A DNA stretch of 53,804 nucleotides from Myxococcales bacterium (GCA_016794345.1 JAEUKE010000134.1:1-53804), one strand, 5' to 3'. Shown: positions 7,280-15,714, counted from the first letter of the stretch. The notes: a model not told the origin generated them from the letters alone. Numbers and translations are program-made.

Positions 7280-9046
7280 GTGCAGGCCCGCCTCCTTGCT
7301 TTCTGCGTCTCGCTCCTCGCTCTCATCGGTCTCGTCGCGCCCGGCTGCGGCGCTCGTGACAGCCTCGTCGGTCCGGGCGCGGACGACGACGGAGTCGGCG
7401 CGTCGGACGAAGGCGGCGGCGGGGCGGACCAATGCCAAGGCGACAACCTCCCTTGCCAGGACGACGACACCTGCTGCAGCGGGAGCTGCATCGCGGGCAC
7501 CTGCAAGCCCACGAGCTGCCTGAGCGACGGAGCCTCCTGCAGCTCGAGCGCCTCGTGTTGCAGCGACTCGTGTGTCGGCGGCGTCTGCCAGCCGCCGGCC
7601 TGCAACGAGGAGGGTGAGCCTTGCAGCGCGCCGTTCGAGTGTTGCTCGGGCGCGTGTGGCCCCGACGGGCTCTGCCTCGGCACGTGCCTGCCCACGGGCG
7701 CCGGGTGCACCTCCGCGCAGCAGTGCTGCACGCAGGCGTGTCTGGGGAACGTCTGCTCCGACGGCTGCTTCCCCCAAGGCAGCGCCTGCGATGTCTCGAG
7801 CCAGTGCTGCACGGGCAACTGCCAGGGCGGCGTCTGCGCGGCTCAGTGCTTGCCGCCCGGCTTCGACTGCAACGTCCCGGCGGATTGCTGCAGCCTGCAG
7901 TGCAACGACGGCATCTGCGACGGCTGCCTGATGAACGGCTCGATCTGCGCGGGGCCCAACGACTGCTGCAGCGGGATCTGCTCGCAAGGGATCTGCGGCG
8001 GCCCCTGCACGCCGGACTTCGGCTTCTGCAACGACTCGTTCGAGTGTTGCTCGGGCAACTGCCAAGGGGGGACCTGCCAGCCGCCGTGCCAGCCCGACGG
8101 CGTCGCGTGCACCACGGGCGCCGAGTGTTGCGCCGGCGTGTGCGACGGCGGCTTCTGCGGCATCGCCACGTGCAACCACGGCCAATGTGAGGTGGGCGAC
8201 AAGCTCAGCCCGGCTTGCAACGCCTGCGCGGGCATCATCTGCGAGTTCGATCCGTTCTGCTGTCAGGTCCAGTGGGACGACATCTGCGTGGGCGAGGCCC
8301 AGCAGAGCTGCGGCTGCGACATGTGCTCGCCGAACGGATCGATGTGCGCGAGCCCGGCCGAGTGCTGCAGCGGATCCTGCAACAACGGCACGTGTGGGCC
8401 GCCGCCGCCGCCTTGCCCCCACGACGTCTGCGTCGAGGGCGTCGCGCTCGGGCCGCAGTGCGGCGCCTGCGTTCAACAGGTGTGCGCCCAGGACCCGTTC
8501 TGTTGCCAGAGCGCGTGGGACAACATCTGCGTCTCGGAGGCGGAGCAGATCTGCGGCGCGCAATGCAACCAGTGCACGCCCAACGGCGGCCCCTGCATGA
8601 CCGGCCCCAACTGCTGCAGCGGCACCTGCGTCGGCGGCGTCTGCCAGAACGCGTGCACGCCCGACGGCGGCATGTGCGGCAGCTCGTTCGAGTGCTGCTC
8701 GGGCACCTGCAACGGCGGCGTCTGCGAGGCCGCTTGCTCGCCGGACGGGGCCGACTGCAACGACGACCCGGAGTGCTGCTCGGGCACCTGCCTGGCCGGC
8801 ACCTGCGGCTTCAGCGCGTGCCCCTCCGACGGCAGCGAGTGCGGCGACTGCGTCGCGCAGTCGTGTTGCACGCAGCTGCTCGACTGCTTCGGCAGCCCCG
8901 ACTGCATCGATGACATCACGTGTTTCTTCGGCTGCGTCGGCGGCCAGGGCCCCGTCGCGTGTCTGCTCCAGTGCGTGCAGAGCCCGCAGGCCTTCCAGAC
9001 CCTCATCTGCGTCGGCCAGAGCTGCGGTCCGGGCGTCTGCTTCTGA
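7280..9046 (+). CDS. Large cysteine-rich repeat lipoprotein
   Basis: About 588 residues from the GTG at 7280. That start gives a signal peptide (LLAFCVSLLALIGLVAPGC) and follows a -10-like box. At least thirteen CCSGxCxxGxC-type repeats are visible, for example DTCCSGSCIAGTC, FECCSGNCQGGTC and PECCSGTCLAGTC. They are interrupted by two copies of a second module (C-x-C...DPFCCQxxWDxIC) also found at the end of the upstream paralogue. A distinct C-terminal domain of about 70 residues is also Cys-rich (CVAQSCCTQLLDCFG). The protein is probably secreted and lipid-anchored, with tens of disulphides. Its role is unknown. Internal DNA repetition makes copy-number variation between strains likely. 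Confidence 0.8.
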   Translation: MQARLLAFCVSLLALIGLVAPGCGARDSLVGPGADDDGVGASDEGGGGADQCQGDNLPCQDDDTCCSGSCIAGTCKPTSCLSDGASCSSSASCCSDSCVGGVCQPPACNEEGEPCSAPFECCSGACGPDGLCLGTCLPTGAGCTSAQQCCTQACLGNVCSDGCFPQGSACDVSSQCCTGNCQGGVCAAQCLPPGFDCNVPADCCSLQCNDGICDGCLMNGSICAGPNDCCSGICSQGICGGPCTPDFGFCNDSFECCSGNCQGGTCQPPCQPDGVACTTGAECCAGVCDGGFCGIATCNHGQCEVGDKLSPACNACAGIICEFDPFCCQVQWDDICVGEAQQSCGCDMCSPNGSMCASPAECCSGSCNNGTCGPPPPPCPHDVCVEGVALGPQCGACVQQVCAQDPFCCQSAWDNICVSEAEQICGAQCNQCTPNGGPCMTGPNCCSGTCVGGVCQNACTPDGGMCGSSFECCSGTCNGGVCEAACSPDGADCNDDPECCSGTCLAGTCGFSACPSDGSECGDCVAQSCCTQLLDCFGSPDCIDDITCFFGCVGGQGPVACLLQCVQSPQAFQTLICVGQSCGPGVCF

Positions 9047-9056
9047 CGTCACGGCA

Positions 9057-9080
9057 GCGGGGAGCCTGCCGGCTCCCCGC
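9057..9080. terminator. Hairpin between convergent genes
   Basis: A perfect 10-bp stem GCGGGGAGCC / GGCTCCCCGC with a 4-base loop lies between the Cys-rich gene (+) and the hypothetical gene (-). It has no U-tract, so it may be a bidirectional terminator or a simple stability hairpin. Confidence 0.55.
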
Positions 9081-9085
9081 CGTGG

Positions 9086-9580
9086 TCAGGCGTTCGCCTC
9101 GAGCCCGAACCAGGCGACAACGTCGTCATGATAATACGTGGGACCGACGGCGAGCCCCGGCGCGATGAGCCGGAGCTCGTCGTGCAAGCCGCGGAAGGGC
9201 CACGGCGCTTCCTCGTACGACAGGACGAGCGCCGGGCCTGCGTCGAGCCGCGAGGCTCCGCGCGAGACCTTGAACCGGATCCCTTCACGGCCCGCGAACC
9301 GGTTCGCGCCGGCCGTGCCGCCGTGGTCGAACACGACGCCCTCCCACAGAGAGAACGCTCTGGAGACGGCCTTCACCATCGGGCGGAGGGCCAGGTGCGC
9401 TGGCTCCGTCCCCGCGAGGGCCAGTAGCTTCCCTCGTGGGAGCTCGCCGAGCTCCTCCGGCTCGACCAGCGCGCCGCGCAGGAACATCTCCGCGAGGGTG
9501 TCCAGGTGGGCGCCGACGAGACCGTCGAGCGTGGAGACGAGGGTGGCGATTCGCGCGTGGGCGGCTCTCGTTTCGGACAA
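9086..9580 (-). CDS. Conserved hypothetical protein
   Basis: About 164 residues. The only in-frame start codon before the upstream stop is the TTG at 9580. No signal peptide or membrane span. The N-terminal half is helical (VSTLDGLVGAHLDTLAEMFL). The C-terminal half looks like a small beta-barrel, with WEGVVFDHGGTAGANRF and a closing ELRLIAPGLAVGPTYYHDD. That layout recalls small lipocalin-like or GXWXG/DUF4334-type proteins, but I cannot assign a family. It is divergent from the sigma-54 activator, and their 58-base gap holds -10-like boxes on both strands (9616-9621 on minus, 9620-9625 on plus). Confidence 0.7.
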   Translation of the reverse strand: MSETRAAHARIATLVSTLDGLVGAHLDTLAEMFLRGALVEPEELGELPRGKLLALAGTEPAHLALRPMVKAVSRAFSLWEGVVFDHGGTAGANRFAGREGIRFKVSRGASRLDAGPALVLSYEEAPWPFRGLHDELRLIAPGLAVGPTYYHDDVVAWFGLEANA

Positions 9581-9615
9581 GGCCTCGAGCTTGTCCCACG
9601 GGCGGACCGTGAGTC

Positions 9616-9625
9616 AATCTAGTTT
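9616..9625. promoter_or_regulatory. Overlapping divergent -10-like boxes
   Basis: Minus-strand TAGATT (9621-9616) and plus-strand TAGTTT (9620-9625) share a CTAG core between two divergent genes. If both are real, the two promoters would exclude each other. Confidence 0.35.
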
Positions 9626-9638
9626 GGGCACCGGCGTT

Positions 9639-11087
9639 GTGCGACCCTTGTCGCCATCCGTGAGCTCCCCCCTCGAGAGAGCGGCTCCAACGAGCGGCGT
9701 GCGCCCCCAGCAGGTCCTCGCCGCCGGCTCCGACGCATCGCTGCTCGAGTCCATTCGTTCGCGGCTCTCGACGCGCGGCCATCACCTCGAGCTGCTCGAC
9801 GGCGCCGACTGCGTCGCGCGGTTCTCCGCCGAGGGGGCTGACCTCGTCATCCTCTGCCTTCCGCTCCGCGAGGGCGGCGCGGCGGACGTGGTGCGCGCGC
9901 TCCGCGCGATCGATCCGCGGGTCGTCATCGTCATCACGGGCCGGGACCCGCAGATCCCGGGGGCCGCGGAGGCCTTCGGGCTGGACGCGTTCGAGTACAT
10001 CGAAGACCCCACGAAGGACATGAACGACCTCCTGGCCGCCGTCGGGAGCGCGCTGGGGTCGCGCCGTGGAGACGTCCAGCTCCGCTACCTGAAGCAGCGG
10101 GACGCGTCGGGATCGAGCTGGTCGACGCTCGTCGGCAACTCGACCGAGATGCAAGACGTCGTCGACGTCCTCAGGCGCGTGGCCGAGCGCACGACGCGCG
10201 GCTCGCCCCCGACCATCCTCATCCGCGGGGAGACCGGCACCGGCAAGGGCCTGCTCGCGAAATGCGCCCACTACAACGGGGTGCGCCGGAACCAGGCCTT
10301 CGTCGAGCTGAACTGCGCGGCCATCCCCGCGACGCTGCTCGAGTCGGAGCTCTTCGGCTTCGAGCGCGGCGCGTTCACCGACGCTCGGACGTCGCGGGCG
10401 GGGCTCTTCGAGACCGCGCACCTCGGAACCCTGTTCCTCGACGAGATCGGCAGCATGACGCCCGACCTCCAGGCCAAGCTGCTCACCGCGATCGAGGAGA
10501 AGAAGATCCGGCGGCTCGGCGGCCGGCAGAGCGTGCTCGTCGATGTCCAGATCATCGCCGCCTCCCACGCCGACCTCGGGGAGAAGGTGAAGAGCGGCGC
10601 GTTCCGGCCTGATCTCTACCACCGCCTGAACGTCGTCTCGGTCACCATCCCTCCCCTGCGAAAGCGCGGGCAAGACAAGATCCTGCTCGCCGAGACGTTC
10701 ATCACCTCGATGTGCCGCGAGTACGGGATCCCGCTGCGCCGATTGAGCGACGAGGCGCGCGCCTACATCCTCGAGTACGCCTGGCCGGGCAACGTCCGCG
10801 AGCTACGCAACCAGATCGAACGCATCCTCCTGCTCGGCAACGACGAGGTGATCGAGCGGCATCATTTCGAGCGCCCCAGCAACCTCCCCCCGCCTCCGTC
10901 AGACCGACCGGGCTTCGCGCTCATCCTCCCCGAAGACGGCATCGGCCTCGACGAGGTCGAGCGCGAGCTCATCCGCCGCGCCCTCGACAAGTTCGACGGG
11001 AACGTCTCGCGAGCAGCCCGTTACCTCAAGGTCACGCGGCAGACACTCATCTACCGCATCAAGAAACACAGGCTCGGCGCAGGCTGA
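9639..11087 (+). CDS. Sigma-54-dependent transcriptional activator with degenerate receiver domain
   Basis: About 482 residues; the GTG at 9639 is chosen from its position after a TAGTTT box, with TTG 9648 and GTG 9660 as alternatives. The N-terminal domain has a receiver-like fold, but the usual phospho-acceptor Asp position reads LVILCLPLREGG (Cys) and the conserved Lys region reads YIEDPTKDM, so it is probably not phosphorylated. The AAA+ core is complete: Walker A GETGTGKG near residue 197, TLFLDEIGSM as Walker B, arginine-finger region, and the sigma-54 contact loop as GAFTDA rather than the usual GAFTGA. A Fis-type helix-turn-helix ends the protein (GNVSRAARYLKVTRQTLIYR). It sits 18 bases upstream of the lipoprotein-decarboxylase-FIST operon, which it may control. 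Confidence 0.92.
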   Translation: MRPLSPSVSSPLERAAPTSGVRPQQVLAAGSDASLLESIRSRLSTRGHHLELLDGADCVARFSAEGADLVILCLPLREGGAADVVRALRAIDPRVVIVITGRDPQIPGAAEAFGLDAFEYIEDPTKDMNDLLAAVGSALGSRRGDVQLRYLKQRDASGSSWSTLVGNSTEMQDVVDVLRRVAERTTRGSPPTILIRGETGTGKGLLAKCAHYNGVRRNQAFVELNCAAIPATLLESELFGFERGAFTDARTSRAGLFETAHLGTLFLDEIGSMTPDLQAKLLTAIEEKKIRRLGGRQSVLVDVQIIAASHADLGEKVKSGAFRPDLYHRLNVVSVTIPPLRKRGQDKILLAETFITSMCREYGIPLRRLSDEARAYILEYAWPGNVRELRNQIERILLLGNDEVIERHHFERPSNLPPPPSDRPGFALILPEDGIGLDEVERELIRRALDKFDGNVSRAARYLKVTRQTLIYRIKKHRLGAG

Positions 11088-11089
11088 GC

Positions 11090-11095
11090 TAGACT
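11090..11095 (+). promoter_or_regulatory. -10-like element (TAGACT) of the FIST operon
   Basis: TAGACT starts 2 bases after the activator's stop codon and ends 10 bases before the TTG at 11106. It would let the downstream operon be transcribed separately from the activator gene. No -24/-12 sigma-54 promoter was seen here. Confidence 0.4.
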
Positions 11096-11105
11096 GGTCG
11101 GCGTC

Positions 11106-11783
11106 TTGTCGTCGCGGCTCCTCCCCCTTCTCCTCGCGTGCTCCTCCTTCGTCGCGGCTTGTGACGAGGTCGAGGTCAGGCCCTTCCCGCCCGGCCAAGG
11201 CCAGGACCCGAACGCCTCGGGCGTTGCCTACCCGAGCGGGCCTTACGGCGTAGCCGTCGGGAACGTCATCTCGAACTACCGCTTCCGCGGGCTCGCGAAC
11301 CCGGCGCTCGACGCCGCGACCTTCGTCGACATCCAGCTCGCCGACTTCTACAACCCCACCGGCGCCGACTCGTTCGCGGCGGACTCGCCCTACGGGGAGC
11401 GCCCCAAGCCGCGCGTGTTGTGGCTGAACCTGTCGGCCGTGTGGTGTGGCCCCTGCCAGCAGGAGAGCGAGGAGATCCTCCCGGAGGAGCACGCCAAATA
11501 TGCCCCGCAGGGCGCAGAGCTACTCGTGCTGCTCGCGGACACGGCGCTCCCGGGCACCCCCGCCACGGAGCAGAACCTCATCAGCTGGACGACCAAATAC
11601 GAGACGGCCTGGCCCGCCGCGATCGATCCTTCGTACAAGCTCCCGTCGCTCTTCACCGGCAGCGCCTACCCGATCAACATGGTGATCGACACCCAGACGA
11701 TGGAGATCGTCTCGATCATCGCGGGGATCCCCGACACGGGGAGCAAGTTCTACCAGGAGCTCGAAGCCCTCCTCGAGCCGTGA
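11106..11783 (+). CDS. Thioredoxin-like (TlpA/ResA-type) lipoprotein
   Basis: About 225 residues. The TTG at 11106 opens a clear lipoprotein signal ending SSFVAAC. A thioredoxin-fold domain follows, with the redox motif WCGPC in WLNLSAVWCGPCQQES and a later cis-Pro region (SAYPINMVIDTQT). The N-terminal part of the mature protein (to about residue 100) is a domain of its own, PSGPYGVAVGNVISNYRF. It probably performs thiol-disulphide exchange in the periplasm. It is first gene of a four-gene operon; its stop overlaps the next start (TGATG). Linkage of a periplasmic redox lipoprotein to a cytoplasmic decarboxylase and a FIST sensor is unusual. Confidence 0.85.
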   Translation: MSSRLLPLLLACSSFVAACDEVEVRPFPPGQGQDPNASGVAYPSGPYGVAVGNVISNYRFRGLANPALDAATFVDIQLADFYNPTGADSFAADSPYGERPKPRVLWLNLSAVWCGPCQQESEEILPEEHAKYAPQGAELLVLLADTALPGTPATEQNLISWTTKYETAWPAAIDPSYKLPSLFTGSAYPINMVIDTQTMEIVSIIAGIPDTGSKFYQELEALLEP

Positions 11784-13237
11784 TGATGGGCCGCTCGGGG
11801 GAAGACGAGAGGCTCTTCGGCCTCGAGCCCGACGCAGATCAGATGCGGGCGTTCGCCGAGCGCGCGGTCGACCACGTCGTCCGGCACCTCGCTTCGCTCG
11901 ATGGCCAGCGCGCCGTCGACCTCGATGGCGCGGTGGAGCGAGCAGCCCACGCGCGCGAGCCGCTTCCGTGGCGTCCGTCGGACTACGAGGAGCTCTTCCG
12001 ACACCTGTTCGACGAGGTGATCCCCAAGAGCATCAACACGGCGAGCCCCGGCATGCTCTCGTACGTGCAAGGCGGAGGGCTCTTCCACGCGGCGGTCGCG
12101 GACTTCGTCTCGCTCGCGGTCAACCGCTTCGTCGGCTACGCCGCCGCGGCGCCGGTCCTCGCCGAGCTCGAGGCGAACGTCGTTCGCTGGTTCTGCGAGA
12201 TACTCGGCTTCCCCGCTGGGGCGGGCGGCGTGCTCACGTCGGGCGGCTCGGTCGGGCACCTCATCGCGGTCGTCGCCGCGCGGACCAAGCACCTGGGCGA
12301 CGATCTACGGGGCGCTCGTGTCTACGCGTCGGACCAGCTGCACCACTCGATCGAGAAGGCAGCGCTGGTGGCGGGGCTGCCGCGCGACGCGGTGCGACCG
12401 ATCGCGACCGACGCTCGCTATCGAATCGAGCTCTCTGCCCTGGACCGCGCCATCTCCGAAGATCGCGCGACCGGACGCCGCCCGTTCCTGCTCGTCGGGA
12501 CTGGCGGAACGACAAACACGGGGGCCGTCGACGACCTGACCGCGCTCCGCGGACTGGCCGACCGGGAAGGCCTGTGGCTCCACGTCGACGGCGCTTATGG
12601 GGGCTTCTTCCGCCTGACGGAGCGCGGGCGCGCCGCGCTCCAGGGGATCGAGACAGCGGACTCGGTCGTCGTCGATCCTCACAAGAGCCTTTTTCTCCCC
12701 TACGGCACCGGCGCGGTCTTGACCCGCCACGTGGAGGCGCTCCGCCACGCGCACGAGCTCCACTCGGACTACGTTCACGCGGTGCGTTCAGAAGGTGCTT
12801 CCGTGGACTTCGCGAGCATCTCGCCGGAGCTGAGCCGCGACTGCCGCGGCCTTCGGGTGTGGCTGCCGATGAAGATGGTGGGCGCCCAGGCCTTCCGCGA
12901 CGCCCTGGACGAGAAGCTCGATCTGGCGAGCTACGCGGCCGACCAGCTCCGCGGCATTCCGTACCTCGAGCTCGCAGACGAGCCGCAGCTGTCCACGGTG
13001 GCCTTCCACCTGCGCGACAAGGGGGACGCCGCCAACCAGGCGACGGAGCGCATCCTGGAACGGATCAACGACCGGGGCCGGGTGCACCTGTCCGGTACCG
13101 TGTTGCGGGGTCGGGCGGCCATCCGAATCTGCGTCCTTTCGTTCCGGGTACACCGGCGAGCCATCGACGCCTCCCTGGAGGACCTGAAAGACGCGCTCGC
13201 CGAGGAAAAGCTTGACGTGTCGCAACGAACTGTTTGA
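11783..13237 (+). CDS. PLP-dependent group II (aromatic/glutamate-type) amino acid decarboxylase
   Basis: About 484 residues from the ATG at 11783, overlapping the previous stop. The family fold is clear: substrate-side SINTASPGMLSYVQGGG, LTSGGSVGHLIAVVAAR (phosphate-binding region), HVDGAYGGF (Asp that contacts the pyridine nitrogen), and the Schiff-base lysine in VDPHKSLFLPYGTG. Predicted to release CO2 from an L-amino acid. The substrate cannot be read from sequence; homologues include aromatic-amino-acid, tyrosine and 2,4-diaminobutyrate decarboxylases. It is followed directly by an 82-residue protein and a FIST protein, so the substrate or amine may be the FIST ligand, which is inference. 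Confidence 0.9.
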   Translation: MMGRSGEDERLFGLEPDADQMRAFAERAVDHVVRHLASLDGQRAVDLDGAVERAAHAREPLPWRPSDYEELFRHLFDEVIPKSINTASPGMLSYVQGGGLFHAAVADFVSLAVNRFVGYAAAAPVLAELEANVVRWFCEILGFPAGAGGVLTSGGSVGHLIAVVAARTKHLGDDLRGARVYASDQLHHSIEKAALVAGLPRDAVRPIATDARYRIELSALDRAISEDRATGRRPFLLVGTGGTTNTGAVDDLTALRGLADREGLWLHVDGAYGGFFRLTERGRAALQGIETADSVVVDPHKSLFLPYGTGAVLTRHVEALRHAHELHSDYVHAVRSEGASVDFASISPELSRDCRGLRVWLPMKMVGAQAFRDALDEKLDLASYAADQLRGIPYLELADEPQLSTVAFHLRDKGDAANQATERILERINDRGRVHLSGTVLRGRAAIRICVLSFRVHRRAIDASLEDLKDALAEEKLDVSQRTV

Positions 13238-13482
13238 CCATCGATCAATCCCACGTGGCTGCCCGCCTACAGAGACTGCATGCCGTGAAGGAGGCCCTCC
13301 TGAAGGAGCTGGGCAATCCGACGCGCCTGCATTTCATCAACACACGGCTCATCTTGACGATCGACGTCAATCTGAACGCCACGGACGCGACGGACACCGA
13401 TCCGGCCAAGATCGATCAAGCCGTGAGCGCTCTCCAGAAGATGGGTTTCCTCAAGAACGTGGAGGGCGCCCGTGGCACGTGA
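13234..13482 (+). CDS. Small hypothetical protein of the FIST operon
   Basis: Up to 82 residues. The TTG at 13234 overlaps the decarboxylase stop; a GTG at 13255 would give 75 residues. No signal peptide or membrane span. The first half is an amphipathic helix (RLQRLHAVKEALLKELG), and the second half contains LILTIDVNLNATDATDTD and a second helix. Its end overlaps the FIST gene start by 11 bases. Conservation of frame through two overlaps supports it as a real gene. Function is unknown; its position suggests a partner or regulator of the FIST protein. Confidence 0.6.
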   Translation: MTIDQSHVAARLQRLHAVKEALLKELGNPTRLHFINTRLILTIDVNLNATDATDTDPAKIDQAVSALQKMGFLKNVEGARGT

Positions 13483-14596
13483 CATCGTCAGCGCCCACTC
13501 GGCCGCCGCCTCGACGGACGACGCCATCCGAGAGCTGCTCGCAGCGCTCGAGGGGCTCCGCCCCACGTTGGTGGTGTTCTTCACCTCGATGGCTCACGAC
13601 GGAGCCAAGGTCAGCGCAGCGCTCCAGCAGTATGCCCCCGACGCGACCGTGACGGGCTGCACCACCGCGGGCGAGTTCACCGACACGCGTTATGGCACCG
13701 GCGGCATCTCGGTGATGGCATTCTCCTCGGCCAAGGTGAAGCGCGTCGCCGCGGCCCTCGCCACCTACGAGACCGGCGTGGAAGAGGGTGTGCTCGCCGC
13801 AACGCGGGAGCTCGCGGGCAGGCTCGGAGACCTTCGCGAGCTCGATCCCGCCACACACGTCGGCTTCATCTTCAACGAGGCCTTCCACTTCCGCGAAGAC
13901 CAGGTGAACGAGCTCTTGGGCCACGCGGCCCCGCTGCTCTCGTTCGTCGGTGGCTCGGCCGGCGATGACTGGGCTATGAAGGTGGCCCGTGTCTACTGCA
14001 ATGGCCGCGTCTCGGAGGACGGCTGTGTGCTCACCCTGATGGAGCTCGCCGTCCCGTACAAGATCGTGAAGTCTTCGAGCTTCGAGGCGACCTCCACCAA
14101 GCTGCGAATGGGCAAGGTCCAGGGACGCGCCGTCTCGGAGATCAACGGCCGCCCCGCGCTCCAGGCCTACGCGGAAGCGATCGGCGTCCCCGTGGACCAG
14201 ATGAACCACGAAGCATTCGGAGCGAACCCGCTCGGAGTCATGATCGACGGCGAGCCGTGGGTGAGGAGCGTCATCGGCGTCCTCCCGGACGGCTCGTTGA
14301 ACTTCGGCGCGCGTATGCACGAAGGCGCGGAGCTGAGCCTGCTCCGCTACACGGACCTGGTCGGCGACACGAAGAAGGTGCTCGCGGACGCCGAGAAGGA
14401 GCTCGGCCGTCCGGCGTCGGGCGCCGTTCTGTTCAATTGCGCGCACCGATGCCTCGCGATCAACGCGATGAAGCTCCAGGACCGCTTCCGAGAAGCGCTC
14501 GGCAGCTGCGGATACCCCATCGCGGGCTTCCACTGCTACGGCGAAGACTGGATCGCCCACCTCAACCAGACGATGGTGGGCATCCTCTTCGGATAG
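13472..14596 (+). CDS. FIST domain-containing sensory protein
   Basis: About 374 residues from a GTG. The FIST N domain spans roughly residues 30-215 with the typical LVVFFTSMAHDGAKVSAA and VTGCTTAGEF segments. A FIST_C domain follows, with LFNCAHRCLAINAM and GFHCYGEDW near the end. FIST domains are proposed to bind small ligands such as amino acids and usually belong to signalling proteins. Here no kinase, cyclase or methyl-accepting domain is fused, so the protein must signal through a partner or act directly. It ends the four-gene operon behind a decarboxylase. Confidence 0.9.
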   Translation: MARDIVSAHSAAASTDDAIRELLAALEGLRPTLVVFFTSMAHDGAKVSAALQQYAPDATVTGCTTAGEFTDTRYGTGGISVMAFSSAKVKRVAAALATYETGVEEGVLAATRELAGRLGDLRELDPATHVGFIFNEAFHFREDQVNELLGHAAPLLSFVGGSAGDDWAMKVARVYCNGRVSEDGCVLTLMELAVPYKIVKSSSFEATSTKLRMGKVQGRAVSEINGRPALQAYAEAIGVPVDQMNHEAFGANPLGVMIDGEPWVRSVIGVLPDGSLNFGARMHEGAELSLLRYTDLVGDTKKVLADAEKELGRPASGAVLFNCAHRCLAINAMKLQDRFREALGSCGYPIAGFHCYGEDWIAHLNQTMVGILFG

Positions 14597-14630
14597 CCCC
14601 CTCGCTCGGTGGGCCGTCGCCCCGCCGAAC

Positions 14631-14664
14631 GAATGGCCACGCCGAGCGAATGGCCACGCCGAGC
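14631..14664. repeat. Two tandem copies of a 17-bp unit
   Basis: GAATGGCCACGCCGAGC occurs twice head to tail in the 85-base gap between the convergent FIST and methyltransferase genes. Nothing else is seen in the gap. Confidence 0.8.
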
Positions 14665-14681
14665 ACAGACGGCTCAATCCT

Positions 14682-15680
14682 TCACGGAGCCCGCCCCCAG
14701 ACGAGCGTCGAGAGCGGCGGAACAGGCGCGGTCCGCACGGCGTCGAAGCCCGCTCGCTCCATCCACCCTCGGATCTCCGACGCCTGATAACAAGCACCGC
14801 GTGCCGTCTGCAGGATCATCCCAGCGTGGAATCGGAGCGCAAACGCCGGCGCCCGGCGCGTGTCATCGAGGGCGAACTCGCTGACGACGAGGATCCCGCC
14901 CGGCGCGAGGGCGGCGCGAGCCCTGGAGAGCAGCGCGGCGTTCACCTCGGGAGGCTCGTGGTGGAGCACGTTGCTGAGAACGACGACATCGTTTTGCTTC
15001 TCCCACTCGGTCTCGTGCATGTCGCCGTCCACCACGGCGAACCGCGAAGACAGTCCTGATTTCGTCAACTGCGCGAGCGCGAGCGCGTTCATGGGAGCCC
15101 AATCCAGCTGGGTGAACGTCATCCCCGCGCTCTTGCGGAGCCAGACGAGCGCAAACGCCCCCGTCCCGCCGCCCACGTCGAGCACCTTTCGAGCGTCTTT
15201 CACGGGGAGCAGGTCCCATGCAGCAGCCGCCACCTCTTCGGTGACCGGCTGCAGCGCCATCGCCAGCTCCGGCCAAAACGGGTTGTCGGGCGTGGTGATC
15301 GCCTGCGGCCCGACCGGTCGCCCGGAACGGAACGCCTCGGACAATCGGCTCCATTGCCGCATCCCGCCGTCTCCGTCCCCGGCCACGATTCTCGCGAACC
15401 CGCCGAGATACCCCGGCCTTCCTGCGATCAAGAAACGCGCTACCGCTTCGGAGTTTCGATAGCGAACACCGTCATCGGTATCGATCGCACCGATGCCCGT
15501 GAGGCCGTCGAGCAAAGCGCGAACCGGGCGCGGCTCCATCCCCGTCTCTCGCGCGAGGTCTTCGGCCGTCGAGTGACCGTCCTCGATCAGTGCGAACACG
15601 TTGCTCTCGACCCCGGCGGCGAGGATCGCCGTCGACCAGTGCGCGGAGAAGAGCTCGAGGAGCTCTGACGCTTTCATCAT
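14682..15680 (-). CDS. SAM-dependent methyltransferase (family 2 O-methyltransferase type)
   Basis: About 332 residues from ATG 15680; a second ATG follows directly. An N-terminal winged-helix dimerization domain (to about residue 100: HWSTAILAAGVESNVFALIE, then RPVRALLDGLTGIGAI) precedes a Rossmann methyltransferase domain. The SAM-binding motif is VLDVGGGTGAFAL, with TQLDWAPM, and a catalytic-site stretch VVVLSNVLHHEPPE. This architecture is used by small-molecule methyltransferases of plant and bacterial secondary metabolism, including C-methyltransferases acting on 3-hydroxykynurenine. It is divergent from a kynurenine-3-monooxygenase-like gene, with 49 bases between starts, which suggests a shared pathway (inference). 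Confidence 0.85.
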   Translation of the reverse strand: MMKASELLELFSAHWSTAILAAGVESNVFALIEDGHSTAEDLARETGMEPRPVRALLDGLTGIGAIDTDDGVRYRNSEAVARFLIAGRPGYLGGFARIVAGDGDGGMRQWSRLSEAFRSGRPVGPQAITTPDNPFWPELAMALQPVTEEVAAAAWDLLPVKDARKVLDVGGGTGAFALVWLRKSAGMTFTQLDWAPMNALALAQLTKSGLSSRFAVVDGDMHETEWEKQNDVVVLSNVLHHEPPEVNAALLSRARAALAPGGILVVSEFALDDTRRAPAFALRFHAGMILQTARGACYQASEIRGWMERAGFDAVRTAPVPPLSTLVWGRAP

Positions 15681-15686
15681 TTTCAA

Positions 15687-15714
15687 TTGGTTTCTCGTTA
15701 CGGAGCGCTATGCT
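15687..15714 (+). promoter_or_regulatory. Candidate promoter of the KMO-like gene
   Basis: -35 TTGGTT (15687-15692), 16-bp spacer, -10 TATGCT (15709-15714), then 15 bases to the GTG at 15730. An ATG-CTT-CGA-GAG-TAG mini-frame (15710-15724) overlaps the -10 and is probably not translated. Confidence 0.5.
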
